Origin: Clitopilus passeckerianus
Lineage: Eukaryota > Basidiomycota > Agaricomycetes > Agaricales > Entolomataceae
Length of the DNA stretch: 64,000 nt
Direction of reading: 5' to 3'
NCBI GenBank assembly: GCA_944990035.1
Contig: CALYLX010000120.1
Span: forward strand, 124,001-188,000
The translations under genes were made by a program, and so were the position numbers. Every line of letters starts with the position of its first letter. The stretch's first letter is position 1. This document shows, piece after piece, positions 50,882-61,154 of the stretch. Below the pieces are notes generated by a model. It searched no databases and was not told the origin of the DNA. It saw only the letters and a list, made by a program, of their open reading frames with translations.

Positions 50882-53800
50882 CTAGAATCCACCAAAGCCG
50901 GTCATTGACTGCAAGAAAAATTAGCGCGAAGCAAACATTGAACGGTTGCTTGAACTCACTGGCATCATTCCATTCATAGGCGGAGCTTGGCCAGCAAACC
51001 TGCGTGTTCCGTTAGTTCATGGTACTTTCATATGCGAAGATCGAACGCACCCGTTTGTCAGAAGCAATTTGCTGCCGGGGTTGATAATTGGAGCCTCTGA
51101 CTCAATCTGCTCTTTTGCCGCCTCCTTCTTGGACCTTTCCTTGACCTCCTTCTCTAACTGGGCCAACTAGGCGGAGGCGTCAGCATATATACGTTAGGGT
51201 CCGAATAATACGTACCTTCTCGACTAAGGAACGTTGCACTTGGATTCGGTATGGCATGAAGAAATCGTTGAGACCATGCTGCCATGAAAGCTCCTCCACC
51301 ACGTCAGACCGTAAGAGGTCGAAGCAAACGTAGAGCATAGCGGCGAAACATTCCTTATTGCCAATGTCAACGAAATATGACATAAGGTCTTCCGCAACTT
51401 CAGTGGAGTTCGACACCGACGCTGTGATGATGGCATCTTTGAACAACCTGTCTTGCTTTGACAGAGAAATCGACTCTTCCCATCGTTGGTTTTTCTACAA
51501 GGCATGATTGGACCTCTAATGGGGATGGCTTGCGATGATGAGCCTCACCTTATAGAGATGCGCAGCCAATCTTCTGAATTCAAGAAGTTCGTGCTTCTCC
51601 AAGCGGCGAGCAAGACTGATGTTGTCGAAATTGTCGAAGCTATCAATAGAGTCCCTAAGGGTCTTGTAGTCTTCCTCTTCGATGAGAAGATCGTTGTATG
51701 CATCATTGACAGCCTCAATGTTGAGCTAGAATTTGTCAAGATTAAGCAAGGAAATGGCCGAGAACACGAGAATAGGAACGTACGTGCTGGACGGCAATTA
51801 AATAGGATCTTATAAGAGGAATATGATCAATCTGACGGAACATCCGAACCACTCGACTGTGGTCAATTCGGGGTATCAAAACCGAGAGGAGATCGGTCAA
51901 CAGTGTCGGCTGTTCTTGCAAGTAGAATGTCAAAGACTTGTAATATCTAGTTCAACTGTGAGTTGGGCGCTTTCAGTAAAGCAATGTTTCAATGTACATC
52001 TCAACATTCGCTGCCCGGACGATAACATCCTTGAATTGATTATGCTCCCAAGCATCGGCCGATCGTTCGATCATAGCAAGAGCGGCATTGTCCTACAGAC
52101 ATTGAGTCAAGAGATCTCTATGGTCCAAGACAGTACTCACGAATTCGTCGTACTTGACGTACAAGAAAACGAGTTCAGGCCAAAGGTGTGCCTTCTCAGT
52201 GGCTTTGATGACCTGTGATCACCTTAGTTCTCGAAAGGAAAGAGGATCAGTAGCACTGACCTTTGGAATGTTGATTCGTGCAACGAATAACTTGAGATGT
52301 TCCATCACTAAATGCAAGTAAGCCTATTACAAAGCAAACGGGTGAGGGGCAACGCACACTTGGCTGGTCGGTATTTGCTGAGAAGGATGGCCAACTCCGT
52401 GAAGATTCCCATATGAGCTCTCTCAAGACTCAAACCGGCTTCAAGCAGAGACACGATCTCTTCGAAATGGCCAAGGTTCTCATACATTTGAACGAGAGCG
52501 TTGAGCTCCTCCTATGAACAAGTGCATTTGGTTAGTTTCCTAGGGATTTGAAAACAAACTTAACACTAACCGCATGGACAATTATATTGAGACCACAGAT
52601 CTGAGCCTTTCATATATTCTTCAGTATAGGCATTGCTTATGTAGGCAAACTGTACTTACGAGGCGGAACTCGGACTTCTCAAGACATGCCTTGTGCACTT
52701 GCTTCCAGACTCTAACAAGATTTTCAGTAAGCGCATTTACCATGTCCACGGAGCACTCACTGTGTGTTACCAGCCTTCCTGGCACTCTCAACAGCAGCCT
52801 GGTTCTCGCCCAGATAGATCAAGGTTGTTGCCAAACGTGCCCAATTTGAGATACTACCGAATAGCAATTTTGCCGCTTGGTAGAGCTCATCTTCGAAGCA
52901 CTTCTCTCCAACCTCGAGGATATCAGCAACATTGGTCATAGCAAGGAAATCTTCCATATCGTGCAAGCGATCTGTCTTCGCATAAGCATAAGCAAGCTCA
53001 GTATCGATCTTCGGCTCTCTGAGGGTCTTGCGAGCCATTTGGAGGAAGCGGACGAGATCATCATGTTTTCCAGCATGATTGGCGATCTCGATAACTTCGG
53101 CAAAGTTGGAGGGATCCTCTGCTTTGATGTACGAATCTGTAAAATGGCGTTAGTAAATCATGGCAGGTGCTGTGGCGAATACCCTCACCAATAGAGTCTT
53201 TGATGCGGAGGCCATCAAGCTGAGCTTTGGCGAGCCTGCTCCAAACTTCTGGCTTATTCACTTTGTTGGCAAAATCAAGCCCGCGATCGATGGACACGAT
53301 ATGTTCAACAAGGACGTTGACAGCCATGACATATTGTTCGTATTTCTTGTAAATTGTGAATGCTTCTTCAAACAGACCATGTTCCGTCGCGATTTTGGCA
53401 ATTTCGCCAGCATCGTAATTCTCCAGCTTGTTGATGTAACCAACGACCTTGCCCTTGTCGGCACGAATGGCAGTGAGTAACAAGAGGTTCTGTAGATTCT
53501 TGTTATCGCTGAAGGGGGATGGCTCAATAATGATTTTCTCGAGGAGCTCGATGAGCTCGATAGGCAGATCAGCCTGGAGGAATGCTTTGACGGTGATAGA
53601 CACGTCGTCAGGGTCTGTGCATTCGGGCAAAGCACTGGCAACAATCTAAAGCAAATGGGGCATGTATTAGCCGACATCGTGTGCAAGGAACGAAGGGCTT
53701 ACTTGATCAATGAGTTGACGGCGATGGATGTTCTCAGGTGTGAGTACTTGAGCCCAGAGATCGGGTTGTCGACGCTTGATGAGATAGCGTGCTTGCTGCT

Positions 53801-56800
53801 TGTACATGGAGTTCTCATTCGTGATGTGGATGAGCTCTTCATCACAAAGTCCTTTCGCGTACGCAATGTACGCCAGGTACGGGTCGCGAGCTTCACAGAA
53901 TTTACCAACTACCAAAGGTTCGTATAACTTCAGGGAGGAGAAACGCACTGTTAATTTAGCCCCGCAACGTATGACAACCACTTACGTTGTTCTCCTTGAG
54001 GAAAGCCTCGGGATTGTTGTTCGAATCAATGTAAATCTTGGCAAGCGCATTGAAGACAGGTGTGTCTTGGCTACCGGCATTGACTCTGGCCTCAAGCCAG
54101 GGGAGAATGAGCTTGAGTCGGTTTCGTTGTTCAGCCTCATGAACAAGTTCGTCAATGGGGAAGTTGCCAGTGACAGAGGCAAGTAGACTCTTGATCGTAG
54201 ATTCGTCGCAATCAACGTCCAACAAACCGCCAACGACTTGAGGCGTCCGGTAGGAATTAACGCGTTGAACGTAAACCTCGATGAACTTGGTTAAGCCGTT
54301 CTGGTAGAGGTAAAGGACAAGATCGTGAACGAAATCGAAGCGATCGCAAACAATGATCAAAGGCAATTGATCGGTCAGTTTGGCCTCCTTGAGGAAGTTC
54401 TTGACCTTCTCCGGATTGTAGTGGTTGCTTTCGCGACAAATGCGCTCGACTTCGCGGATTTGGCCGGTACGGGTAGCAGCTTGAATATACTTGAAGTGGA
54501 CCTCGGGATCCTCGCTAAGGTTGACGATGGAGCCGAGATAGTAGTAAAGACCTGTAAAATAATGAGATGACAGGTCGAACAGATAGACGGGACACTAACC
54601 CTCAAAGCTCTTGAAGCCTTCAAACATCTCGATCAACTTGATGGGCCCCAAGATGTCGGAGTACTTAGTAGCAATCTGGATGACCACTTGCAGGTTCTGA
54701 CGGATGTTTACACGAAGCATCTCCTGTAGGCAAGCCATCGATTGTTCGGTCGTCAGGCGACTGAAGTAATTAACGAGCCACTTAATACAGCAGGTTAGTC
54801 AATAACTCCTGTGCGAAAGGAGGGTACCCACATCAGGCTGAAGACCTGCAGTGTGAACTATCGCCCGTTTGATGTCAGCAAGATCCTCATAGTGCTCGAG
54901 AGCCTGCAAACCGTTGGTTAGTTCCAATCAGTGGTGTACCAGGAGATAACAGGCGTACCCTTTGCAAGAGACCGGCTTTCTCGCACAGGTTAGCAATTCT
55001 CGGGCGGTCGTAATGCGTGAACATCTCATTGCCAAGAATGGCATCAGCAACTTGGGGTGCATTCACTAAGTTCATCTCCAACAAGCGGGTCTGGAGAGGG
55101 CCTTGTTCAGGCTTGTTGTCCTTGAGTGCGTCCAGCAAGAATGAAGTGGCCGGTTGAATCATGTTTTGAGACATGAAAATATCAACAACCTATTACTCTA
55201 TTGAGCTTGTGTTGATATATCTTGCACACAACAAACTCACCCGTTCGATATCGACAAGCGGCCCGTTCTCATCGTTGACAAGCTGAGTAGCAAACTCGGC
55301 ACCTTTCTCTGGGTTTGAACGCATGATATGTTGAAGGAGGCCAACGTAGTCTGGGGTATACCCAACCTTCTTGCAGTATAGAACGATCTTTTCCGTTTGC
55401 CCCGTCTCGGCAAAACAAGCGATAACCTTGCTGGGAACGTTTGCCCTCAGGTATACGCTGAGAGCGAGTGTCATATCGTGGAGTCGGACGATGTCACCCA
55501 ATTCCTCGCTACATGTTAGCTGAAGAGTTTACGGTAAGTCGAAGGATTCGGCAGAATTGAGGTCAGGCTATTCGTACCTTGTTCTCCTTCAACCACTTCT
55601 CCAATAGCTGTTTCCTTCCCTGTTGCAGAACAGGACGGGCAAGTTCGAGTGATTCTAGATGATTGAGTTCACCTTTCTCAAGGAGAATACCAAAGTATTG
55701 AAGGATGGGTGAAAGACCGCCAGGAGGAGCAGGGGCCTGCTTAAAGGACTCGATGACTTGAACTGTTCGCAAGATCCCCTGTGGAGACAGTCAATATTTA
55801 CCCGAAGAATGCTTTTGGAGAAACACGAACTCTAGGCGAATTGGCAGCAACCTTTGCTGCTTCTCCGTACTGTCCACTCTGGAAAAGTTGCTGGTATTGC
55901 TGAACATAGAGATCATCTGCTCCTGGCAAGTTTGCTCGGCTTGCCAACTTAAAGGCAAGGTCGGTATTATTGAGGGTTGTAAGGATGTAAGGAATGATGG
56001 TTTGCTCATCAACATTGACGCTGAGCACTTGGCCTTTCTTGTTAACACCAATGATACCATTGGTGGCTTCGTGTTCAGCGGTGACGAAGATAGTTTCGCC
56101 AGAGATGCGATTCATATAGATGCAAGCTCCTGATTCAAGGTCGTAGAGATGAATAAAGCCGTATTTCGTTACAAGGTAGATGATGCCGTGCTTCTTTGAA
56201 ACCTGCATGGCGACAGGGAAATCGTTGGTGGCTTCTGGAGGGAAATACACATCCACCGCTTTCTTTGTGAAGGGTGGATCCGGTGCCGTATGATCAATCT
56301 GGACAACGTGTAACTGAATACCAGGGTATTAGTGTCTATTTCGTGGTGAGGCAGGCTAACCAACCTTGGCACCAGTTGCTGTTCGGACAGCGAACGTGAA
56401 GAGTTTAGTAGGCTTCTGATGACCGTCCTGCTTGATCTCGGCAAAGGACGCTGCATGCCCCTCAATAGGCTGGCTAACCCCTCGCTCCCGGCTGTACAGC
56501 TGCATGGCACCCTTGACCTTGAAGGCGGCAGGATTTGTGGTATTTCCAGTAATCCCTATCAAGACCAACCACTTCTCATCGGGAGTGACACGATAGTTGA
56601 TGATCTGGGCTCCCGTCAAGGTCGCGTGTCGGTCGAACAACTTTTGGGGAGGGGAAGTTGTATCGTTGATACTCCAATGGAAAACGGAAGTCTCTGTGAC
56701 CATGCCAATAGTGGTCTCAGAAATCCATTTCCAGAAGACGACATCCTCGTTATTGACATGCGATTTGACCTTCTGCTTCGTCTCAATGTTAAATATCTGC

Positions 56801-57236
56801 AGAGTACGTTGAGCTATGAAGCAGACGTGTTAGTACAGAGATAAGTTAGGGTAGGTGTGCAGACAGGTACCTTTAAGAGCCAGAATCTTCTGAGACGGGT
56901 GCATTATTGCAGAATCTGCAGAAATTGGACGTCGGAGGACATTGTTTGCATCTGCAAGGTCGATGATGACGACTTGGTTTTGCTCGTTGATTTTCTCTCT
57001 GATACAGATGAAACGGTCGGATTCCAAAGTTAAAGTCTAGAAAAGAGAGAGAAATATTCAGCAATTGCATGTATTCCTTTCCAATGCTGCGCACTAACCT
57101 AGAATTTTGGTCAGTCAACGCCAGCCAACCTCTGCTAGGAAACACTCACCTGAAACGAAATTGAAGCTGGTTGAACACCCAAGCTTGAGAGCTGAAGGTG
57201 TTCGCAGAAAGCGATAGGCTTGGAAGTATCTGCCAT
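50882..57236 (-). CDS. CHC1: Clathrin heavy chain
   Basis: This is the scaffold subunit of clathrin coats for endocytosis and trans-Golgi/endosome traffic. ATG 57236 begins [20 protein letters not shown]. The N-terminal beta-propeller follows ([65 protein letters not shown]). The alpha-solenoid legs follow in order: [89 protein letters not shown], and near the end [20 protein letters not shown]. Many short GT-AG introns break it; clear ones lie around 57020-57150, 56824-56872, 54554-54598, 53627-53700, 51168-51215 and 50889-50938. The final exons read [10 protein letters not shown] then [12 protein letters not shown], so the fungal C-terminus is present. It appears complete. Very large antisense frames here are shadows. 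Confidence 0.93.
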
Positions 57237-57426
57237 TTTGAGGGAGAGGCAGAGGTCGTTTACGACGGTACGCGTGGCGAATGAGGGAGGGTGAGATTTT
57301 GTTTGGCACTGTGTACCGTGCGCTCAGATCAGCGAGCCGAGGTCTGGCACTGCCTGGAAATTGAATTTTGCAGGGGAAATCGTCTAATCAATGGTCTCGT
57401 CTACGTGTAAAACTACAAACAGTTTA
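57237..57426. promoter_or_regulatory. Upstream region of clathrin heavy chain
   Basis: 190 bp separate the clathrin start from the stop of the next gene in the same orientation. It therefore must hold both the PQ-loop gene 3' end and the clathrin promoter. No specific site is recognised. Confidence 0.45.
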
Positions 57427-58646
57427 TTACGATGAAAGCGCTAAAGCTTCCTCCAACTCGTCCACATCCGTCAACAACGAAGCAGCCGGAGGCGCTGTGC
57501 CATAAATAAATCGCTGGACAACAATAGCTAAGAAAGCCCATCAGCACCAGTAACATTTATCAGAGAGAGGGCACCCCACCAAAGTCTATAGAGAGCTGGA
57601 ATATTGCGCACACTTTGAATTGTATGGGCGACTGCTGAAGAAAGAAGTATACGGTTCTTTATTGCAGGGTAAGTAGACAGATTGCGACACCACAGAACAT
57701 GGTGACAAACTTGAAAGAGTCTCCTCCAACCCAACCGAGCAAGGTTGACATCCGGAAACCATACAACGTTCGTTGTTTGTAATTGCTATACAAGAGCATA
57801 CAGTTAACATCGGAAAATCAACCCCGGTACAGAAGGCCGACCTTATGAGTTGTGGGATGGGAAGAGTGCTTTCCAGACCAAGAGCAAAGAACCCCAACAA
57901 GTTGACGTACAACGGGGAGCGTCCAAAGATAAGGAAAAGGATTGCGTGGCAGATTCTACGAATTAGTCCTTGAGTATACTGAAATAGATGGACTATATTC
58001 ACATACATAAACCCAGCCAGAAATTCGATGTATTGTGGGTACGACGGCCATTGCCAGAAGGACAGTGGTCGGTCAGAGGCTCCAACAACCTCAGGGCTTG
58101 TTCTGGGTCGATAGCGGATGCAAATGTACAGAAGCGCTAGCTGGAGGATGCACTCCTGTTAATCGGCCACTCAGGATACCCTTCAAGCAAACCGCATACC
58201 TGAGCCAAGATCATCAGAATTGACTGGATGAGAAGAGCCGTTTCAAAATGCTCCCTATGTAATAATTTAGCACACAGACGAGGGCTTTGCTTTCTCGTTG
58301 CGCTTACCCAAGCCAGAAGAAACAACGTGTGATGTTGGCGATGAGCCTAAAGTGAGAGAAGCGTGCATTAGAACATGTGTTATAGGTAGGCCGGGGAACA
58401 GTTACAAGATGGCGCAGACATCTCTGGAGAACCCAGTTGAGTCCCTAATAGATTGTTGGTCCAACCGTTGAGCCAGTACGGAGGGGAAAGACGTACTTTT
58501 TGCGGATGATGGAGGTAGCCTGATCAGCATAGACCTGGAGGGAGAAGTCGAGAATCAGCAGCTATGCAAACACCAACAAGGCCGGAACACACCAGCGGCG
58601 GGCCAACGGCCATGCCCACTGAAGCTACCGTCGATAACCACGACAT
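57427..58646 (-). CDS. PQ-loop repeat membrane protein (SLC66A2/Any1-like)
   Basis: Multi-pass membrane protein with two PQ-loops. The yeast relative Any1 acts with lipid flippases at Golgi/endosomes; other members transport amino acids or regulate scrambling. ATG 58646 starts MSWLSTVASVGMAVGPPLV. Spliced exons then give VYADQATSIIRKK, DSTGFSRDVCAIL, LIANITRCFFWLG, EHFETALLIQSILMILAQ, LALLYICIRYRPRTSPE, YTQGLIRRICHAILF, and FALGLESTLPIPQLI joined to SNYKQRTLYGFRMSTLLGW (second PQ-loop, Pro-Gln). The C-terminus is QRFIYGTAPPAASLLTDVDE ending ALALSS. About nine short introns are needed. Assignment to the family is firm; the transported substrate or exact role is not visible. Confidence 0.85.
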
Positions 58647-58828
58647 GACTGAAGGAAAACGTTTACTGCGGACTAACCTGACAGACTGACCAAGTCCGAA
58701 CGCGCCGCGTCAGGGCGATTCTGGCTGTCACGTGCATTATTACCTTCACTGTGCACGTCAACACGGTCATAGCGACCTCAGGCATTCCTAGAATCTCGAA
58801 CCTCTGTAGAGGTTGCTGCTGTTGAAGG
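58647..58828. promoter_or_regulatory. Divergent promoter between PQ-loop gene and GDP-mannose transporter
   Basis: 182 bp lie between two outward-facing start codons. The interval contains CACGTGCATT and GTGCACGTC, so two ACGT-core words that could bind bZIP or bHLH factors. This is only a sequence resemblance. Co-regulation of the two Golgi-related genes would be consistent with the layout. Confidence 0.4.
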
Positions 58829-60347
58829 ATGGGGGTACAGGATGCTGTAGCATCGCCGGAAATTTCGGAGAAGCGCTTGGCTAACGGGGCTTTGAAAGAG
58901 AGGAAGGCTTCTCCAGGTTCGTTCTGACAATCTCCCTGTCAAGACGCTTTCATTCATGCCACTTGTCCCGAAGTCCCACCAATATTATGTTACTGCTTCG
59001 CTTCTATCCTTATGACCATGGTCAACAAAGTGCGTAACCACATCCCGGTGCACCCTTCGGTACTGATTTGTTTTAGTTCGTCGTTTCGGGTCGCGACTTC
59101 TCCATGAATTTCCTCCTCTTGGCCATTCAGTCTACCGTCTGCGTGGCGTGTGTTTTGGCAGCCAAGAAACTACATATCATCAAGTTTCGAGCCCTAGGAT
59201 CTAGGGACGCCAAGGCCTGGTTTCCTATCAGCGCTTTATTGGTTGGCGTTATTTATACAGGCTCCAAGAGCCTGGTAAGTGTCCCAATTGAAGGCTCGTA
59301 CATACGCGGCTAATCCTTGCATTCAGCAATTTCTTAGTATACCAGTGTATACGATTTTCAAGAACTTGACCATCATCTTGATTGTGCGTCCGCTTCTCTC
59401 AATGCCATGCCAAGAACCTAACATTCCGTCAGGCATATGGAGAGGTTCTTTGGTTTGGCGGGAAGGTCACCCAGCTAACCTTTGTGTCATTCGTATTTAT
59501 GGTAAGCCTACGGCCTTGACTGCAAAAAACACCTCTTGAATAGTTTCGTAGGTGATCTCCTCCTCGATAGCTGCATGGAGCGACATCAAAGATACCCTAG
59601 CTACTTCGCCGCCACTTCCATCCGTCGATGACCTGGCCCCAAGCATCTTGGGTCAGTTGAATGTTGGCTACATATGGATGGCCATCAATTGTCTATCACA
59701 AGCTGGTTATGTGAGTTATGAATTAAAGTATAGCTCTCACAATATGTCTAATTAAACGGCACCCAGGTTCTTGTCATGCGTAAACGCATCAAAGTTACTG
59801 GCTTTTCTGATTGGGATTCTATGTTCTACAACAACTTGTTATGTATACCCATCTTGGCTATCTGCTCAGTTATCTCAGAAGACTGGTCTGCAGAAAATCT
59901 TACTCGAAGCTTGTGAGCACCCTTACCAATGCAATCGGTCACAAGATGCTCACTTTGGACCCATGTAGCCCGGAAAAGACGCGTACGTTCCTATTGTCGG
60001 CCATCGTGTTCTCTGGGACCGCCGCGGTCGGAATATCTTACACCACTGCGTGGTGCATTCGCGTCACCAGTAGCACGACATACAGGTGGGTGCCAACTTG
60101 GGTCATATTTTGTCACGCTCACGGGTATTTCAGCATGGTCGGAGCACTGAATAAGTTACCCGTCGCAGCGTCCGGGATGCTATTCTTTGGAGATCCAGTA
60201 ACCCCAGGTTCCGTGTCCGCTGTTGGCGTTGGCTTTTTCGCTGGCATTCTGTATTCAGTTGCCAAGAATAATCAGGTTCAAGAACAACGTACGAAGGAGC
60301 ATAACGGCATTATACCCCTGAGCAATCAGAAACTGGACAAACCATGA
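58829..60347 (+). CDS. VRG4: GDP-mannose transporter of the Golgi (Vrg4/Gmt1 type)
   Basis: This antiporter moves GDP-mannose into the Golgi lumen in exchange for GMP, feeding N- and O-mannosylation and mannan synthesis. ATG 58829 ([17 protein letters not shown]) with introns 58917-58973, 59030-59076 and 59275-59326 leads to [20 protein letters not shown]. About ten membrane spans follow, including [56 protein letters not shown] and [15 protein letters not shown]. The FYNN and GALNK motifs are the recognised GDP-mannose binding signatures, both intact. The C-terminus is short and hydrophilic, ending NQKLDKP. About eight introns in total. The first exon is inferred from splice signals, so the start is less certain than the rest. 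Confidence 0.9.
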
Positions 60348-61154
60348 CGATGGTGGATGTCGTGAGGGTTTCATTGAATTTATATATACCTGAACAGCAT
60401 CCTCACCCATTTCTCCAGATCTAGCTAGATCGCCATTATCTATATTTACACAATTTATGTACTTATGGGGATGGTACATATCATCGTCACAGACGTGTTC
60501 GGAGTCGAGCTGGATGCTTTCCTCACCACGGTCGATTTGTTGCCCCAACCTTCTGAGGTCCGCGTTAGCGAACCCCTCGCTCGCACTGCTGGAATGGAGA
60601 ACAGGCGACTACCCCGCAGTTCAATGGGAGGATATACCGAGGGTTAGAAAGAGAGAGATGCAACCTCGGACTGACACAGGCACAGTAATTACGACCAGTG
60701 GTGGTGATATTTGTTCCGTGCTTACCCGCCACATCTTTTCAAGCGGTCCGAAATTTCCGTTTGTTTTTTCTGTAAAAAATATACGTTGCTATCTACAACT
60801 TTAAGGAAGACTTTACTGTGAGACTTTGGGGAGAACCTTGGCTAGTATCAGGTGGTACCAAACGGGACTATACGGAATGCCATGGGTGTGGTTCCCGATC
60901 TCCACGTCCAAGTCGGCGTTTAGTGTGATAAGAAACAAAAGCTATCACATGACAGGTGTTAAATGAAGGACTGTAGTCGGTTAGATGAGGGATGAGAGCA
61001 TAGGACCGACGGAATCTGCGCGGGGTAGACAGGAATGGCCTTGAGTGCAGTGTATATACTGGGATTAGCCTAAGGGACCCAACCGATCTCTTGCTCGTAT
61101 ATCATATCGTCTTGACTCGGCATTTTGATCCCCAACTTTTCTTCCTCAACCACC
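60348..61154. other. Intergenic: 3' end of GDP-mannose transporter and pyruvate carboxylase promoter
   Basis: About 800 bp without a credible gene. A frame at 60457-60804 has no known motif and poor coding character. Close to the next start codon the sequence turns pyrimidine-rich (TTTTCTTCCTCAACCACC), a usual fungal start context. No TE sequence is visible. Confidence 0.5.
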